From Bacteroidales bacterium UBA3824 (GTDB lineage Bacteria; Bacteroidota; Bacteroidia; Bacteroidales; UBA3824): 6,822 nucleotides of DNA. The position numbers and the translations under genes were made by a program. The stretch lies in contig DGIK01000217.1 of assembly GCA_002393195.1 (NCBI GenBank), positions 1-6,822 of the forward strand, written 5' to 3'. Below the pieces are notes generated by a model. That model was not told the origin of the DNA. It saw only the letters and a program-made list of their open reading frames with translations, and did not search any database. Numbering within the stretch: position 1 is the stretch's first letter; each line of letters starts with the position of its first letter. Positions 4,990 through 6,822 of the stretch are shown piece by piece.

Positions 4990-6297
4990 ATGAACAAGAT
5001 ACTCAAATACGCCGCAATATTGGCGGCAATAGCATTGTGGACGGGCTGCGCGCTCGTAGGCCGTTCCAAATCGGACAACGACAACGACGGTCATGGCTCC
5101 GTCATCAGCAACGGCTCTCAGCAACTCGCCCTCATGTACAACCCGTACAGCACGACGATTCACCCCAAGGTGTTTGCCAAAAAGCACAACCTCGAGGACA
5201 TCGAGCTTTACGTCATCATCAACGACGGCGAGCTGTTGTTTTCCAAAGCAAACGCCCAAAAGAGCAACACCGCCATGATTAAGATTTTCTACAAGGTGAT
5301 GGAAAGTTACGAAAAGACAGCCCTTATCGACAGCTGTACGCGCACCGTCAATTTCACCAAGGAAGCGTCGCCCAAGACATACGCCATCAAATTGAAATTG
5401 AAGCCGCAGGAACTCAAAAAATTTGTAATCCAGACCACAGTAACCGACCTCCTGCGCGGCAAGATGAGCATACATTTCACAGAAATCGACAAGACAGACC
5501 CATTCAGCGAAGACAATTACATGTTTACTCAGATAAAAAACATGCAGCCACTCGCCGAACACTATATCAAAAAAGGCGACGCCGTGCGCGTGGACTACCT
5601 CTGCACCTCCAAGCACCCGACGCTTATGTCAGGCAGCAAGCCTCACGAGCTCACAATACCACTCTCACCGTATTCGAGCGACCCGGCAGTGGAGGACACC
5701 ACACTTTTTTATAATACAACCGAAAAAAACGCAAGCTACATCCTGCGCGGCGACACGGTGCAGCTCTACGCATCGACAGCCGACACCAATTACAACAGGA
5801 ATTACGTCCTGCCATGCTTCGACGGCGACTTCCCAAACATCGACACGCCTGAGGAGATGATGTTGCCCCTCGCCTATCTCACCACGCCCGAAGAATACGC
5901 CAACCTCCGCAGCGCCACCGCAAAAAAACTCGCAGTAGATGATTTCTGGTACTCCTGCACCCACGACATACGCAAGGGCAAGGAACTTATAAAGGTCTAT
6001 TACACACGCGCCATCATCAGCAACATACTCTTCACCGACTACCGCAAGGGCATGCTCACCGACCGTGGCATGGTGTACATAGTATTGGGACCGCCCAAGA
6101 TGCTGGCAATCACAAGCACATCGGAGGTATGGAGCTATTACGACACCAAGAGCGGACAGAAGGTGAAGTTTGTATTCCGCCGCACCCGCACCAAACTCTC
6201 CGGCGAAAAATATGTACTCCGTCGCAGCACCGAATTTAAGACCGTATGGGACAGGGCGGTAGGCAGTTGGCGCAAGGGTAGCATATTCACATTCTAA
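4990..6297 (+). CDS. GWxTD-type domain lipoprotein (variant motif GMLTD)
   Basis: The 435-residue product is recognised by its C-terminal third. Residues 314-369 (LAVDDFW..., YYTRAIISNILFTDYRKGMLTDRGMVYIVLGPP) and 'EVWSYYD' at 379-385 follow the GWxTD domain pattern found in Bacteroidota and relatives. The motif's Trp is replaced by Met (GMLTD). The function of this domain is not established. Residues 1-20 form a signal peptide ending LWTGC, so Cys20 is probably lipidated, although Trp at -3 is unusual. The middle (about 45-290) looks beta-rich and probably contains the one or two all-beta domains common in this family. The ATG at 4990 is preferred over an upstream TTG at 4888 because it gives the lipoprotein signal and follows the promoter at 4929-4960. 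The gene appears to stand alone: a terminator precedes it and a promoter for pckA follows it. Confidence 0.82.
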   Translation: MNKILKYAAILAAIALWTGCALVGRSKSDNDNDGHGSVISNGSQQLALMYNPYSTTIHPKVFAKKHNLEDIELYVIINDGELLFSKANAQKSNTAMIKIFYKVMESYEKTALIDSCTRTVNFTKEASPKTYAIKLKLKPQELKKFVIQTTVTDLLRGKMSIHFTEIDKTDPFSEDNYMFTQIKNMQPLAEHYIKKGDAVRVDYLCTSKHPTLMSGSKPHELTIPLSPYSSDPAVEDTTLFYNTTEKNASYILRGDTVQLYASTADTNYNRNYVLPCFDGDFPNIDTPEEMMLPLAYLTTPEEYANLRSATAKKLAVDDFWYSCTHDIRKGKELIKVYYTRAIISNILFTDYRKGMLTDRGMVYIVLGPPKMLAITSTSEVWSYYDTKSGQKVKFVFRRTRTKLSGEKYVLRRSTEFKTVWDRAVGSWRKGSIFTF

Positions 6298-6332
6298 TAT
6301 TAAAGAAAATTAACATTAAAAACGTCGAAAAA

Positions 6333-6364
6333 ATTGCCCAATTAATTTTTTTGAAGTAAATTTG
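6333..6364 (+). promoter_or_regulatory. Promoter of pckA
   Basis: ATTG (6333-6336), a 20-nt spacer, then TAAATTTG followed by C (6357-6365), an exact TAnnTTTG -7 box. The start point would be a few bases after 6365, giving a leader of roughly 40 nt that is A/T-rich and lacks a Shine-Dalgarno. Confidence 0.65.
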
Positions 6365-6413
6365 CGTTGCACAAAATGGATAAAAAATTCACAATAAAAT
6401 AATTAATAACATA

Positions 6414-6822
6414 ATGAGCAAATTAGATTTGACAAAGTATGGCATCACAGGTTCTACCGTGATTGCTCACAACCCCTCTTACGAGACTCTTTTCGCTGAG
6501 GAGACAAAGGCAGGTCTGACCGGTTATGACAAGGGTCAGAACACCGAGCTGAACGCTGTAAACGTGATGACTGGCATCTACACCGGTCGCTCGCCTAAAG
6601 ACAAGTTCATTGTGATGGACGAGAACTCAAAGGACACCGTATGGTGGACCAGCGAGGGATACAAGAACGACAACCACCCTGCCTCGAAAGAGACCTGGGA
6701 GGCCGTGAAGGAACTTGCCAAGAAAGAGTTGTCGAACAAGAAGCTCTACGTGGTAGACGGTTTCTGTGGCACACACAAAGACACCCGCATGAAGGTGCGC
6801 TTCATCATGGAGGTGGCATGGC
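6414..6822 (+). CDS. pckA: Phosphoenolpyruvate carboxykinase (ATP), N-terminal part (3' truncated by window)
   Basis: The first 136 codons are present, and the frame stays open to the window end. PckA interconverts oxaloacetate + ATP and PEP + CO2 + ADP in the cytosol. In gut Bacteroidota it commonly runs toward oxaloacetate during fermentation to succinate. Recognition rests on the N-terminal domain: MSKLDLTKYGI, NPSYETLFAEE (20-30), then MTGIYTGRSPKDKFIV (52-67), whose Arg59 matches the substrate-binding Arg65 of E. coli, followed by DTVWW (74-78) and YVVDGFCGT (112-120). The nucleotide-binding and metal sites lie beyond the window. Codon choice differs from the neighbours: GAG, AAG, GGT and CTG are preferred, as is usual for a highly expressed gene. 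A promoter with a perfect -7 box precedes it. Confidence 0.95.
   Translation, partial: MSKLDLTKYGITGSTVIAHNPSYETLFAEETKAGLTGYDKGQNTELNAVNVMTGIYTGRSPKDKFIVMDENSKDTVWWTSEGYKNDNHPASKETWEAVKELAKKELSNKKLYVVDGFCGTHKDTRMKVRFIMEVAW

Noticed and set aside
6328..6351. A/T-only hairpin AAAAAATT/AATTTTTT after the GWxTD gene as a terminator
   Set aside because: The stem has no GC pairs and overlaps the -33 region of the pckA promoter; it is too weak to call.

Overview
The window looks like ordinary chromosomal sequence from a member of the Bacteroidota, probably Bacteroidales. Three kinds of evidence agree. Candidate promoters carry the Bacteroidota -7 box TAnnTTTG, two of them with an ATTG element 20 nt upstream. 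No start codon has a clear Shine-Dalgarno sequence. The proteins have the Bacteroidota style: a FabI of the SNTP/ADAT/SQSPTMTTAGSGVKG type, a GWxTD-type lipoprotein, a QueH ending in YCGCEYSM, and a short divergent MiaA.

Layout from left to right: (1) the C-terminal 102 residues of a SpoIIE/RsbU-type protein phosphatase, followed 8 nt later by an unrecognised small membrane-associated or secreted protein; both are on +. (2) On the - strand, converging 13 bp away, a LolC/LolE-type ABC permease. (3) A 265-bp AT-rich divergent intergenic region with candidate promoters both ways and several hairpins that would lie in the permease mRNA leader. (4) fabI and miaA on +, separated by 41 bp that hold a palindrome. 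(5) queH on -, tail to tail with miaA and overlapping it by 74 bp. (6) A 282-bp intergenic region with two copies of a palindromic repeat, an orphan + strand intrinsic terminator, and the promoter of the next gene. (7) A GWxTD-type lipoprotein gene on +. (8) A strong-looking promoter and the first 136 codons of pckA, cut off by the window end.

These genes do not form one pathway. FabI completes each cycle of fatty-acid elongation. MiaA and QueH both modify tRNA anticodon loops, at A37 and G34 respectively. The permease and the GWxTD protein act at the cell envelope, and PckA works at the PEP/oxaloacetate node of central metabolism. No mobile element, CRISPR array, tRNA, rRNA or phage gene was seen. 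No clearly new biological system was found. The non-routine material is in the intergenic regions: paired palindromes, the structured permease leader, the orphan terminator, and the fully overlapping queH/miaA tails. The unknown small protein is also worth a look.
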